This document shows, in pieces, positions 8,275 to 17,366 of a stretch of DNA of 64,000 nucleotides (position 1 is its first letter; each line of letters starts with the position of its first letter). Location: NCBI RefSeq assembly GCF_943373825.1, contig NZ_CALSBP010000002.1, forward strand, positions 2,345,501 to 2,409,500. Direction: 5' to 3'. Origin of the DNA: Aquimarina spinulae. GTDB lineage: Bacteria; Bacteroidota; Bacteroidia; Flavobacteriales; Flavobacteriaceae. The position numbers were made by a program, and so were the translations under genes. Below the pieces are notes generated by a model. That model made no database searches, was not told the DNA's origin, and saw only the letters and a program-made list of their open reading frames with translations.

Positions 8275-9624
8275 ATGTTTAAAAAAATTCTAATTGCAAA
8301 TAGAGGTGAGATTGCATTGCGTGTAATCAGAACCTGCAAAGAAATGGGGATAAAATCTGTTGCGGTATACTCTACAGCAGATGCAGAAAGTTTACATGTA
8401 CGTTTCGCAGATGAAGCCGTTTGTATCGGACCTGCACCCAGTAACGAATCCTATCTTAAAATGTCTAATATTATTGCTGCCGCAGAAATCACAAATGCAG
8501 ATGCAATACATCCAGGCTATGGTTTCCTTTCTGAGAACGCTAAGTTCTCTAAAATTTGTGAAGAGCATGAAATAAAGTTTATTGGTGCCAGTGCCGAAAT
8601 GATTGATCAAATGGGTGATAAAGCCTCTGCAAAAGCTACTATGAAAGCAGCAGGAGTGCCTACAATCCCAGGTAGCGAAGGTATCTTGGATTCTTTTGAA
8701 GAAACCGAGAAGCTTGCCGATGAAATGGGGTACCCTGTAATGCTAAAAGCTACGGCTGGTGGTGGTGGAAAAGGTATGCGTGCTGTATGGGCAAAAGAAG
8801 ACTTGAGAAAATCATGGGATAGTGCCCGCCAGGAAGCAGCAGCCTCATTTGGTAATGATGGTATGTATATGGAGAAACTCATCGAAGAACCACGCCATAT
8901 AGAAATTCAGATTGTAGGAGATAGCAACGGAAGAGCTTGTCATTTATCTGAAAGAGATTGCTCGGTACAACGTAGACACCAAAAGCTTACAGAAGAAACT
9001 CCTTCGCCATTCATGACAGATGAATTGCGTAAAAAAATGGGAGAAGCTGCAGTAAAAGCTTCAGAATTCATCAAATATGAAGGTGCAGGAACAGTAGAAT
9101 TTTTGGTTGACAAACACCGTAATTTCTACTTTATGGAAATGAATACCCGTATCCAGGTAGAACACCCTATCACAGAACAAGTAGTTGATTATGATCTAAT
9201 TAGAGAACAAATTCTTGTTGCTGCAGGAGTGCCAATTTCGGGTAAAAATTATTTCCCACAATTACATTCTATAGAATGCAGAATCAATGCCGAAGATCCA
9301 TATAAAGATTTTCGACCTTCACCCGGTAAAATTACCAATTTACATATACCAGGAGGTCATGGTGTACGAGTAGATACTCATGTATATAGTGGATATATTA
9401 TTCCGCCTAACTACGATTCTATGATTGCCAAATTAATAACCACTGCACAAACACGTGAAGAGGCGATTAATAAAATGAAAAGAGCGTTAGATGAATTCGT
9501 TGTAGAAGGTATAAAAACTACCGTTCCCTTTCATAGACAGCTTATGGACGATCCAGATTATATCTCTGGAAATTATACCACTAAGTTTATGGAAGATTTT
9601 GAAATGGAAGACCCAACTGAATAA
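8275..9624 (+). CDS. accC: Acetyl-CoA carboxylase biotin carboxylase subunit
   Basis: 449 aa, the normal length. It has the N-terminal [19 protein letters not shown], the ATP-grasp glycine-rich loop GGGGKGMR (about 161-168), [12 protein letters not shown], and [13 protein letters not shown] with the catalytic Arg and Glu. It carboxylates biotin on AccB using ATP and bicarbonate. It is the last gene of the fabH-accB-accC run; a strong terminator follows within 10 bases. Confidence 0.96.
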   Translation: MFKKILIANRGEIALRVIRTCKEMGIKSVAVYSTADAESLHVRFADEAVCIGPAPSNESYLKMSNIIAAAEITNADAIHPGYGFLSENAKFSKICEEHEIKFIGASAEMIDQMGDKASAKATMKAAGVPTIPGSEGILDSFEETEKLADEMGYPVMLKATAGGGGKGMRAVWAKEDLRKSWDSARQEAAASFGNDGMYMEKLIEEPRHIEIQIVGDSNGRACHLSERDCSVQRRHQKLTEETPSPFMTDELRKKMGEAAVKASEFIKYEGAGTVEFLVDKHRNFYFMEMNTRIQVEHPITEQVVDYDLIREQILVAAGVPISGKNYFPQLHSIECRINAEDPYKDFRPSPGKITNLHIPGGHGVRVDTHVYSGYIIPPNYDSMIAKLITTAQTREEAINKMKRALDEFVVEGIKTTVPFHRQLMDDPDYISGNYTTKFMEDFEMEDPTE

Positions 9625-9633
9625 CAACCAATT

Positions 9634-9658
9634 AAGCCTCAGCAATGAGGCTTTTTTT
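9634..9658 (+). terminator. Rho-independent terminator after accC
   Basis: AAGCCTCA and TGAGGCTT form an 8-bp stem around the loop GCAA, with a T-run continuing to 9658. Confidence 0.88.
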
Positions 9659-9835
9659 ATACCTTTTACTTTTGCTATCAAAATTGCATTTTCTAGATAA
9701 TAAGCTATATTCTTAATCCTCTTTTAAGAACAACTTCTTAAAAGGGATTTTCTACTATTGTAACTATATAAGAAATCGTAAAATCTCTTTAGGAACGACT
9801 ATATTTGTTTTTCAAACAAATCAAATTCTTCTTCT

Positions 9836-10948
9836 ATGAATTTTAGTTATTGGGAACATAAAACTTGGTTATCTAACATCGATTTTACTGTTATCGGAAG
9901 TGGAATTGTAGGACTTACTTGTGCATTAAGATTACAAAACAATTTTCCAAAAGCTAAAATTCTTATTCTGGAGCGTGGTATATTACCAAATGGAGCCAGT
10001 ACCAAAAATGCAGGTTTTGCTTGTTTTGGAAGCCTATCAGAAATTCTAGACGACCTAAATTCGCATAGCGAAGAAGAAGTACTACAGCTTGTTAAAAAAA
10101 GGCACAATGGGCTTCAACTATTGAGAAAACATCTGGGAGATCAGACTATTGGCTATTTTCAAAATGGCGGTTATGAACTTTTTACCAAAAATGACCAGGC
10201 TCTTTATGAAGACTGTTTTTCAAAAAGAGAGCAAATAAATACGTTATTAAAACCAATTTTTGAAGATGATGTTTTTAGCACAAGTCCTAACATTTTCAAT
10301 TTTGGAAACATCCAGTCTCAATACATCATAAATCAATTTGAAGGTCAAATCGATACCGGAAAAATGATGGAAGCACTACTAAAAAAAGTTCGAAATTCTG
10401 GCATTAAGATTCTAAACAATTGCACAGTCGAAACTTTTGATGATGACAACACTTCTGTTAAAATAAAAACCGATCAGTTTACGTTCTCTACACACAAAGT
10501 ATTGATCGCTACAAATGGCTTTGCTTCTCAATTAGGAATTGAGGAGGTAAAACCCGCTCGCGCTCAGGTCTTGATTACCCAACCCATAGATAATTTACAT
10601 ATTAAAGGAACATTTCATCTAGATAAAGGATATTATTATTTTAGAAATATTGATAACAGAATCCTATTTGGCGGAGGTCGAAATCTAGATTTTAAAGCTG
10701 AAGAAACTACAGATTTGGCTCAAACTGAATTGATACAACAAAAATTAGAAGAAATTTTACGAGATGTAATTTTGCCCGATATTAATTTTGAAATCAATCA
10801 TCGCTGGAGCGGAATTATGGGAGTAGGAAATCAAAAACAATCTATTGTTAAACAATTATCCCAAAACGTATTTTGTGGCGTGCGCCAGGGCGGAATGGGC
10901 GTTGCAATAGGAAGTTTGGTAGGTGCAGAATTAGCTGATCTTTTATAA
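9836..10948 (+). CDS. FAD-dependent oxidoreductase, DAO (glycine oxidase-like) family
   Basis: 370 aa. An N-terminal dinucleotide-binding motif GSGIVG (residues 21-26) lies within VIGSGIVGLTCALRL and is followed by an acidic strand end at ILERG. The C-terminal GVRQGGMGVAIGSLVG is the second FAD contact of the DAO fold. Such enzymes oxidise amine groups of amino acids or N-methyl amino acids to imines with FAD. There is no signal peptide, so it is probably cytoplasmic. The substrate cannot be told. It lies 18 bases before mtgA on the same strand. Confidence 0.82.
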   Translation: MNFSYWEHKTWLSNIDFTVIGSGIVGLTCALRLQNNFPKAKILILERGILPNGASTKNAGFACFGSLSEILDDLNSHSEEEVLQLVKKRHNGLQLLRKHLGDQTIGYFQNGGYELFTKNDQALYEDCFSKREQINTLLKPIFEDDVFSTSPNIFNFGNIQSQYIINQFEGQIDTGKMMEALLKKVRNSGIKILNNCTVETFDDDNTSVKIKTDQFTFSTHKVLIATNGFASQLGIEEVKPARAQVLITQPIDNLHIKGTFHLDKGYYYFRNIDNRILFGGGRNLDFKAEETTDLAQTELIQQKLEEILRDVILPDINFEINHRWSGIMGVGNQKQSIVKQLSQNVFCGVRQGGMGVAIGSLVGAELADLL

Positions 10949-10966
10949 GTCGATTCCTGTTGAATT

Positions 10967-11644
10967 ATGAAAAAATACTTCCGTTTTATACTTAAAAGCT
11001 GCATCGCATTTATCATACTAAGTGTGCTGTGGGTATTACTATATACATGGGTTAATGTTCCTGCTACCCCGTTAATGGGAATTCGAAAATTACAATCTAA
11101 AAATAAATATACCATTCGCCATCAATGGGTACCATTATCCAAGATTTCTAAGAACCTACAACTAGCAGTTATTTGCAGCGAAGATCAACGATTTATTAAC
11201 CATAATGGTTTTGACAAAGAAGCTATCGAAAAAGCAATGGCAGAATACAAATCTGGAAAACGATTGCGAGGTGCAAGTACGATTTCTCAACAAACTGCCA
11301 AAAATGTTTTTTTATGGCCGCATCGCAGCTGGGTACGAAAAGGGTTCGAAACTTATTTTACATTTTTGATAGAAACTTTCTGGAGTAAAGAACGTATTCT
11401 AGAAATTTACTTAAATAGTATAGAAATGGGAGATGGGATCTACGGAGCCGAAGCTGCTGCCCAGTTTTGGTTTAATACCTCTGCCGCAGCACTCAATAAG
11501 GACCAGGCTGCAGCTATCGCAGCAATACTTCCTAATCCCATACGCTTTTTGGCAAATCCGCCTTCGGCATACACCAAAAAAAGAAAACAATGGATTATGA
11601 CACAAATGCGTAATTATGGTACTTTAGTATTTGATAAGAAATAG
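10967..11644 (+). CDS. mtgA: Monofunctional peptidoglycan glycosyltransferase
   Basis: 225 aa, with an N-terminal cytoplasmic basic stretch and one membrane anchor (about residues 7-28), then a GT51 domain. Motif 1 is ICSEDQRFINHNGFD with catalytic Glu72; motif 2 is GASTISQQTAKN; motif 3 is RKGFETYFT and motif 4 ERILEIYLN. It polymerises lipid II into glycan strands on the periplasmic face and lacks a transpeptidase domain. It is followed after four bases by a GreA-like gene. Confidence 0.93.
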   Translation: MKKYFRFILKSCIAFIILSVLWVLLYTWVNVPATPLMGIRKLQSKNKYTIRHQWVPLSKISKNLQLAVICSEDQRFINHNGFDKEAIEKAMAEYKSGKRLRGASTISQQTAKNVFLWPHRSWVRKGFETYFTFLIETFWSKERILEIYLNSIEMGDGIYGAEAAAQFWFNTSAAALNKDQAAAIAAILPNPIRFLANPPSAYTKKRKQWIMTQMRNYGTLVFDKK

Positions 11645-11648
11645 TACT

Positions 11649-12104
11649 ATGAATCCACAAAAAATCAAAGAAGAAATACTAAATCAATGTCAAAACTATG
11701 TGGATCAAAGATTACAAAGAATTCAAAATACTATTGCTGGTATTCAAGAATCTTTAACTTCTGAAACCAAAAGTACTGCTGGAGATAAACACGAAACCGG
11801 GCGAGCTATGTTACAATTAGAGCGTGAAAAAGCAGGAAAACAATTAGCCGAAGTACAAAAATTGCAAGAAGTCTTAGCCAAAATTAACATTTCTCCTTCA
11901 GAACATATTCATTTAGGTAGTCTGGTGATTACCACACAAGGTTATTATTTTATTAGTATCTCTGTTGGCAAACTCTCTATAGACGATAAATCCTATTTTG
12001 CCATAGCTGCTAATTCTCCTATTGGTAAATTACTATTAGGGAAAACTACTGGTGATCGTTTTAGCTTTAATGGAAATGAAATTGTAATCAAAAAAATCTC
12101 TTAA
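11649..12104 (+). CDS. GreA/GreB C-terminal-domain-like protein
   Basis: 151 aa from the ATG at 11649. An upstream in-frame ATG at 11631 would overlap mtgA and adds only six unlikely residues. The N-terminal 80 residues form a coiled-coil-like helix with TKSTAGDKHETGRAM, and the C-terminal half is a small beta domain ending PIGKLLLGKTTGDRF and NGNEIVI, as in the FKBP-like domain of Gre factors. Bacteroidota carry many such proteins, often misnamed 3-oxoacyl-ACP synthase. A role in RNA-polymerase binding is plausible but not shown. Confidence 0.72.
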   Translation: MNPQKIKEEILNQCQNYVDQRLQRIQNTIAGIQESLTSETKSTAGDKHETGRAMLQLEREKAGKQLAEVQKLQEVLAKINISPSEHIHLGSLVITTQGYYFISISVGKLSIDDKSYFAIAANSPIGKLLLGKTTGDRFSFNGNEIVIKKIS

Positions 12105-12201
12105 CTAAGGAATAAAAAAATCTGGTTTTAATCATAGTACTATTAAATTTTTAAACCTATATAGCATACAAAAATGATTTTAAGTAAATTGCCAGTTCAT
12201 A

Positions 12202-12362
12202 ATACCAGTTCTGATTTAAATTTACTCATAAGAAAAATGATGGATTTTTGGCTTAGATGAAAAAGAAAATTCAAGCATAGCAGGGCTACGGTTGTATTTT
12301 ATTTTGAAATATTAGGTAAAAAGACGCGGTTTTATTGAGTAAATTTAGATTGGAAATGGTAT
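12202..12362. repeat. Nested palindromic element, 161 bp
   Basis: The outer arms 12202-12228 and 12336-12362 are inverted repeats matching at 23 of 27 positions (core TAAATTTACTCA / TGAGTAAATTTA). Inside is a second imperfect hairpin, 12266-12280 against 12286-12300 (12 of 15), around CAGGG. No ORF spans it. The two-level symmetry suggests either a small non-autonomous repeat of the REP/MITE kind or a structured RNA. It ends 16 bases before the alpha/beta-hydrolase gene. Confidence 0.55.
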
Positions 12363-12378
12363 AAATCATCTTTTTACC

Positions 12379-13314
12379 ATGAAGAATTTTTTTGTGCTTA
12401 CCCTAATGGGGGTATTGCTCTTTTCGTGTAAACCATACGAGAATACCAAAATCAGAAAAAACCAAATCACTTATGAAGATTTTAGATCTGATCAAAGATT
12501 ATATCCTACAGATGATGGTTTACTAAAATACATAGATAAAGGAAAAGGGCCTGCAATTGTATTATTACATGGCGTACCTACCTCGGGATGGTTATATCGC
12601 AAAATGATCGACCCTTTGGTTGCAAATGGATTTAGAGTGATTGTACCCGATATGCTGGGGTATGGTTCTAGTGATTCTCCCGAAGGTTTTGAAATCTACA
12701 ATGCAGAAAATCATGCCAAACGCTTGCTAGAACTTATGCAAGCATTAGGGATCGATACCTGGTCTCATGTAATGCACGATGCTGGTGGACTATGGACCTG
12801 GGAGCTTTTGAAACAAGCGCCCGATAAAATTGAAAAACTAATTGTATTAAATACTATTATTTATGATGATGGATTTTATCCTCCTGTACGTATGAAACCG
12901 GGAGGTCTTGCCAAGACGGCAATGTGGGGCTATAGAAATGGTGTTACAACCAATACTTTGCTCAAAAATCTATTTAACCAGGGGTTGAAAGAAAACGTCT
13001 TAAATTCTCTTGATGTAGAAGGATATAAAACTCCTTTATTAGAAGGTAAAACACATGCCATGTATTATTTCTATAGTCAAACCTGTAATGAATTACCGGA
13101 CTACTCAGAAGTTTTTGAAAATGTCAATATGCCTGTTACGGTTATATGGGGCATACATGATACTATGCTACAATGGCCTCCGCAACAAGTGCGTGCAGCT
13201 AATGCACTAAAGGTTAAAAATGAAAATATTCATTTTATAGATGAGAAACATTTTTTACAAGAAACAAAAGCAAAAGAAATCACATATAAAATTGTTGAGT
13301 TTTTGTACAAATAA
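12379..13314 (+). CDS. Lipoprotein alpha/beta hydrolase with Asp nucleophile
   Basis: 311 aa. The N-terminus is a lipoprotein signal with lipobox LFSC (Cys17). The alpha/beta-hydrolase core has the oxyanion motif LHGVPTSGW (63-71), a nucleophile elbow VMHDAGG with Asp134, a likely acid Asp in IWGIHDTM and a catalytic His in DEKHFLQE. An Asp nucleophile and the KHFLQE motif are features of haloalkane dehalogenases and epoxide hydrolases. However, the halide-holding Asn after HG and the Trp after the nucleophile of dehalogenases are replaced by Val and Ala, so a true dehalogenase is doubtful. It is probably anchored in the envelope. Confidence 0.8.
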   Translation: MKNFFVLTLMGVLLFSCKPYENTKIRKNQITYEDFRSDQRLYPTDDGLLKYIDKGKGPAIVLLHGVPTSGWLYRKMIDPLVANGFRVIVPDMLGYGSSDSPEGFEIYNAENHAKRLLELMQALGIDTWSHVMHDAGGLWTWELLKQAPDKIEKLIVLNTIIYDDGFYPPVRMKPGGLAKTAMWGYRNGVTTNTLLKNLFNQGLKENVLNSLDVEGYKTPLLEGKTHAMYYFYSQTCNELPDYSEVFENVNMPVTVIWGIHDTMLQWPPQQVRAANALKVKNENIHFIDEKHFLQETKAKEITYKIVEFLYK

Positions 13315-13415
13315 AGAATGGTCTTTTAGATTAAAATTGTCTTTTTAATAAGTAACAAATCCCTTATTAACGACATTAACTAAAAACACTTATAATTTCG
13401 TAAAAAATCTAAAAA

Positions 13416-13535
13416 ATGAACACAAAGAAAGAATTAGAAAATTTTGAATTTGCAAAAATCGACATGAGCAAAATTTATGGTGGAGCAATCTATCTAGAAC
13501 ATGAAAAAGTAAAAGGAAATGTAACCGCTGAATAA
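13416..13535 (+). CDS. Short GG-motif peptide, 39 aa (possible secreted peptide precursor)
   Basis: ATG 13416, TAA 13533-13535. The product is a charged leader-like N-terminus (MNTKKELENFEFAKIDMSK) ending in IYGG (Gly22-Gly23), then a 16-residue tail with no Cys. This layout resembles double-glycine leaders cut by C39-type transporters. The 5' side has TAATTTCG (13393-13400), one mismatch from the TAnnTTTG promoter element, and a perfect 12-bp hairpin terminator follows within 40 bases, so it looks like a self-contained transcription unit. No exporter or modifying enzyme is adjacent. Confidence 0.5.
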   Translation: MNTKKELENFEFAKIDMSKIYGGAIYLEHEKVKGNVTAE

Positions 13536-13570
13536 TGCATTGTATCGAGGCATTTCAAAACACAAATAAC

Positions 13571-13599
13571 AAAGGCTATTCTATAAAGAATAGCCTTTT
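13571..13599. terminator. Hairpin terminator after the 39-aa peptide gene
   Basis: A perfect 12-bp stem, AAAGGCTATTCT against AGAATAGCCTTT, with an ATAA loop. The flanking A and T runs make it usable from both strands. Confidence 0.8.
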
Positions 13600-13732
13600 A
13601 TGTTATAATTTCAAAGAACATTTATAATGTCATTAAACCATTTTATAGTATCCTTTTTTGAGATAAATTAGATTCTTGCTTACTGTCCTCTTATTAAGGA
13701 TCATGAGTTAAAAAGGTTATATGTTATATTTT

Positions 13733-14086
13733 TCAGTTTAAAGACAAATTCCTTACCCAGTCTTTTAACTCTACTCTAAAAATAGTCCCCTTAATTAGCT
13801 CCTGGATTTGATGAACCTCTTCTCTACTTACTGCCAAATCAATCTTCTCAGAAGGTGTTCTTAATAATAGAGATCTGCATTGTTGCGAATTTTTGCATTG
13901 CCTACAGCATTGAGATTCTATAGTGGTAGTACAAGAATTTGAAAAATCCTTCAATTCATTTAAAGTAAGTAAAAATCCAATATCTCTAAATACCAACTGA
14001 ACTCTAGGCATTGAAATATGCTTTTCTTGTTTCCAAAAGAAAGAAATACCTAATTCGTTACTGTATATTTTATCTATAGCGCTCAT
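13733..14086 (-). CDS. Conserved Cys-rich hypothetical protein, 117 aa
   Basis: The product has a cluster of five Cys in the middle (SCTTTIESQCCRQCKNSQQC), preceded by a DIGFLLTLNELKDF segment and followed by a helical SREEVHQIQELI segment. The layout recalls small Cys-containing Bacteroidota proteins of the DUF6686 type, but I am not certain of the family. There is no signal peptide. It lies 61 bases downstream of recJ on the same strand. The Cys cluster could hold a metal, which is speculation. Confidence 0.55.
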   Translation of the reverse strand: MSAIDKIYSNELGISFFWKQEKHISMPRVQLVFRDIGFLLTLNELKDFSNSCTTTIESQCCRQCKNSQQCRSLLLRTPSEKIDLAVSREEVHQIQELIKGTIFRVELKDWVRNLSLN

Positions 14087-14147
14087 CCTGAATACATATT
14101 TGAATCAAAAATAATAACTATTTATAATAAATCTAAATAAAAATAAG

Positions 14148-15833
14148 TTAATTTATATCTTTCAACTTTAATTGAAGCGATACTTCTCCATTCCATTCGT
14201 TTTCATCGATAGTATACGCGGCTTTAAAATACTGCCCTTCGGTTATCAAATTGTATTTAGGACCAAGATTAAAGCCAATAGTACCTATAGCAACTCCATT
14301 TTTTTGCACTCTACATTTTAAATGCTTCTCATCGGCTCCTACACATTTTCCGTACCCGGTATCATTTAATCCTTCTGTCATAAAAACCGGAGCCATATTT
14401 CCTGGGCCATATGGAGCGAATTGTTTTAAAATACGATAAAATTTAGGAGTGATTTGATCTAGTTCTAGAGAGGCATCAATAGATATTTCGGGAATAAGCA
14501 TCTTTTTATCAATAGTAGAAGATACTATTTCTTCAAACTTTTGCTTAAACGGCAGGTATTGCTTTTCTTCTAATGTTAACCCTGCAGCATATTTATGGCC
14601 TCCAAACTGTTCTATATGCTCTGAGCAGGCTTCTAATGCATTATAAACATCAAACCCTTTTACAGATCGTGCAGAAGCTGCTAATTTCGAACCACTTTTT
14701 GTAAAAACCAAAGTCGGGCGATAATACGTCTCTGTTAATCGTGATGCGACAATACCTATTACTCCTTTATGCCAATTTTCTTCATACACCACTGTGGTAT
14801 ACCTATCCTCTTCTTTATTTTGAAGTATCTGTTCCAATGCTTCCTGAGTTATGCTTTTATCCGCATCTTTTCTATTGCTGTTGTAAAGTTCTATTTCTGC
14901 AGCATATTGCAGTGCAATATCAAGATTTTCTTCTGTCAACAAATTAACAGCATGTAATCCATGTTTCATTCTTCCGGCTGCATTAATCCTGGGTGCAATG
15001 ATAAACACCAGATCTGTTATCGTTAACGTTTCTTTTTTTACTTCAGACAACATTGCCCTAAATCCAATTCTGGGATTTGCATTAATAACTTGTAAGCCAT
15101 AATATGCCAATACACGATTCTCACCTGTTATGGGCACAATATCTGCACCAATTGCAGTAGCCACCAAGTCCAAATATGGAAACAAATCTTCTATAGTTTG
15201 ATTTTGATGAACTGCCAATCCCTGTATCAATTTAAACCCTACTCCACAACCGCATAATTCTTTATATGGGTATTCACAATCTTTACGTTTTGGATCTAAA
15301 ACCGCAACCGCATCAGGAATTTTATCTCCTGGTCTATGGTGATCACAAATAATAAAATCGATTCCTTTTTCTTTGGCATACGCTACTTTTTCTATAGCTT
15401 TAATTCCACAGTCTAAAGCAACAATAAGAGAAATATCATTATCATGAGCATAATCAATTCCCATATACGATATCCCATATCCTTCATTATATCGATCAGG
15501 GATATATGTAGCGATTTGATTGGATAAGGTTTTTAAATAAGAAGACAGTAGTGCCACAGATGTGGTGCCATCTACATCATAATCACCATATACCATTATG
15601 TTTTCGCCATTAGCAATTGCTTTTTGGATTCTGGCAGTTGCCTTATCCATATCTTTCATCAAAAAAGGATCATGTATATCATCTAAAGACGGTCTAAAGA
15701 ATTTTTTGGCCTGATCAAAAGTTGTTATCCCTCTTTGCACTAATAACGAAGCAATTATTGTATCTACATTAAGAGTTTTTGCCAAATTTTCTATTGTTGA
15801 AATATCAGGCTTTGGTTGTAGTGTCCATCTCAT
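14148..15833 (-). CDS. recJ: Single-stranded-DNA-specific exonuclease RecJ
   Basis: 561 aa, the usual RecJ length. The DHH phosphoesterase motifs are present: YGDYDVDGTTSVAL (motif I), a central VALDCGIK, and the DHH motif in IICDHHRPGD, followed by LDPKRKDCEYPYKELCG. The DHHA1 domain shows APRINAAGRM and GGHKYAAGLTL. RecJ degrades single-stranded DNA 5'-3' in recombination and mismatch or base-excision repair, with Mn or Mg. It starts with MRWTL, typical for Bacteroidota. Confidence 0.95.
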   Translation of the reverse strand: MRWTLQPKPDISTIENLAKTLNVDTIIASLLVQRGITTFDQAKKFFRPSLDDIHDPFLMKDMDKATARIQKAIANGENIMVYGDYDVDGTTSVALLSSYLKTLSNQIATYIPDRYNEGYGISYMGIDYAHDNDISLIVALDCGIKAIEKVAYAKEKGIDFIICDHHRPGDKIPDAVAVLDPKRKDCEYPYKELCGCGVGFKLIQGLAVHQNQTIEDLFPYLDLVATAIGADIVPITGENRVLAYYGLQVINANPRIGFRAMLSEVKKETLTITDLVFIIAPRINAAGRMKHGLHAVNLLTEENLDIALQYAAEIELYNSNRKDADKSITQEALEQILQNKEEDRYTTVVYEENWHKGVIGIVASRLTETYYRPTLVFTKSGSKLAASARSVKGFDVYNALEACSEHIEQFGGHKYAAGLTLEEKQYLPFKQKFEEIVSSTIDKKMLIPEISIDASLELDQITPKFYRILKQFAPYGPGNMAPVFMTEGLNDTGYGKCVGADEKHLKCRVQKNGVAIGTIGFNLGPKYNLITEGQYFKAAYTIDENEWNGEVSLQLKLKDIN

Positions 15834-15959
15834 TCGTGTGGTAAATTCCTATATTAAAAAATCCAAAGTACAAAAAACATCCTGACCTCTCTTGATTTGA
15901 CATTAGTTTTGTATTTTGCTTTGCTAAAAATTATACATTTAAACTAAAAAAAATATACT

Positions 15960-16550
15960 ATGGCATTAGTCACTCCATTATCGGCTGATCATGATCCGGG
16001 AACCAGAGAATTAGCAGAATTTTTTAATGAAACTTTAGGATTTTGTCCTAATTCTGTACTTACCATGCAAAGAAGGCCAGCTATTTCTAAGGCATTTATT
16101 AATCTTAACAAAGCCGTAATGGCAAATGAAGGTAGAGTAACCTCTGCATTAAAACGTATGATTGCCTGGGTGAGTAGTAATGCTACAGGGTGTAGATATT
16201 GCCAGGCACATGCCATTCGCGCAGCCGAACGATATGGTGCAGAACAAGAGCAATTAGATAATATATGGGAGTATAAAACACATCCCGCTTTTAGTGATGC
16301 AGAACGTGCAGCACTTGATTTTTCTCTTGCTGCATCGGTAGTACCTAATGCTGTAGACGATACTATCAAAGAAGAATTATATAAATACTGGAATGAAGGA
16401 GAAATTGTAGAAATGTTAGGAGTAATTTCTTTATTTGGATATCTAAATCGTTGGAATGATTCTATGGGTACAATGGTTGAAGAAGGAGCTATTGAATCTG
16501 GTGAAAAATACCTAGGGAAACACGGTTGGGAAAAAGGAAAGCACATTTAA
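15960..16550 (+). CDS. AhpD/carboxymuconolactone-decarboxylase-like protein
   Basis: 196 aa, all-helical, with the redox motif GCRYCQAHAIRAAERYG (Cys-x2-Cys-x2-His) near residues 80-96, and a following helix rich in DAERAALDFSLAA. This is the peroxidase-related branch of the CMD family, proposed to reduce peroxides with the Cys pair. No signal peptide is seen. It is transcribed alone and ends in a long palindromic terminator shared with the convergent response regulator. Confidence 0.85.
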   Translation: MALVTPLSADHDPGTRELAEFFNETLGFCPNSVLTMQRRPAISKAFINLNKAVMANEGRVTSALKRMIAWVSSNATGCRYCQAHAIRAAERYGAEQEQLDNIWEYKTHPAFSDAERAALDFSLAASVVPNAVDDTIKEELYKYWNEGEIVEMLGVISLFGYLNRWNDSMGTMVEEGAIESGEKYLGKHGWEKGKHI

Positions 16551-16593
16551 TCTTTTCTAGAACTAAAGATTATAAGAGAATATTTCGTACTAG

Positions 16594-16627
16594 AAACCTG
16601 TCGGGATATTAATATCCTGACAGGTTT
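16594..16627. terminator. Bidirectional terminator
   Basis: A 34-base near-perfect palindrome (17-bp arms, AAACCTGTCGGGATATT against its complement with one G-T pair) lies between two convergent genes and is followed by a T-rich stretch. Confidence 0.75.
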
Positions 16628-16648
16628 ATTTTTACTTTCCTAAATGAT

Positions 16649-17302
16649 CTAAACAGAAATGATTTTCTCTTTAACTGCTTTAATAACTAAACCAGCTGTA
16701 TTCTTCACACCTAATTTACCCATTAAATTTTTGCGATGCCCTTCAATTGTTCTTACACTTAGAAAAAGTTGTTCTGCAATTTCTGCTGTGGTATACTCTT
16801 GAGTAATCCCTTCTAATACTTCGAGTTCTCTAGAGGTAAGATGATAATCTTTTCGTATCGCAGGAGGTTTTGAGGTTTTATGCTTCAACCCTTTTAATAA
16901 CGCTTCTGATACAAAGGAATTAAAATAAAATCCATTTTCGTATGTAGATCGTATTGCAATTTCTAACTCATGCTGGGTAGTATCTTTTAATAGATATCCA
17001 TTAGCTCCCGCTTCCATCAAATAAGAGATCATTCTTTCTTCTGTATGCATTGTTAGAATAATAATTTTTAGATCAGGGTACAATTCTTGTAATTTTAGAG
17101 TTGTATCCACACCGTTCATATCTCCCATCTCTAAATCCAAAAGGATTACATCCGGAACCACATTATTCAACTGTGCTAATAGGTCTTTACCACTCACCGC
17201 TTCTAATACCAAAGAAATATTGGCCATTCTTTTTAACAGTGACTTTATACCTTCGCGAAATAAGTTATGATCATCAATCAGTCCTAGTTTTATAGTTTCC
17301 AT
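16649..17302 (-). CDS. NarL/FixJ-type response regulator
   Basis: 217 aa. The receiver domain (about 1-120) has the acidic pair DD at 10-11, phosphoacceptor Asp56 in VILLDLEMGD and the conserved Lys in LLKDT. A LuxR-type HTH follows (about 150-215) with TSRELEVLEGI and TVRTIEGHR-like recognition-helix sequence. It regulates transcription after phosphorylation by the histidine kinase encoded 64 bases upstream. Targets are unknown. Confidence 0.92.
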   Translation of the reverse strand: METIKLGLIDDHNLFREGIKSLLKRMANISLVLEAVSGKDLLAQLNNVVPDVILLDLEMGDMNGVDTTLKLQELYPDLKIIILTMHTEERMISYLMEAGANGYLLKDTTQHELEIAIRSTYENGFYFNSFVSEALLKGLKHKTSKPPAIRKDYHLTSRELEVLEGITQEYTTAEIAEQLFLSVRTIEGHRKNLMGKLGVKNTAGLVIKAVKEKIISV

Positions 17303-17366
17303 GATTAATTGTGATTAAAATTGTTAATGCTTCTTTTTACTTAGGGGTTTTTTTACTGTTTTATAG

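Noticed and set aside
15989..16546. 185-codon ORF on the minus strand opposite the AhpD-like gene
   Set aside because: It is an exact antisense shadow of a well-supported gene; its translation is Ser/Pro/Cys-rich with no family pattern.
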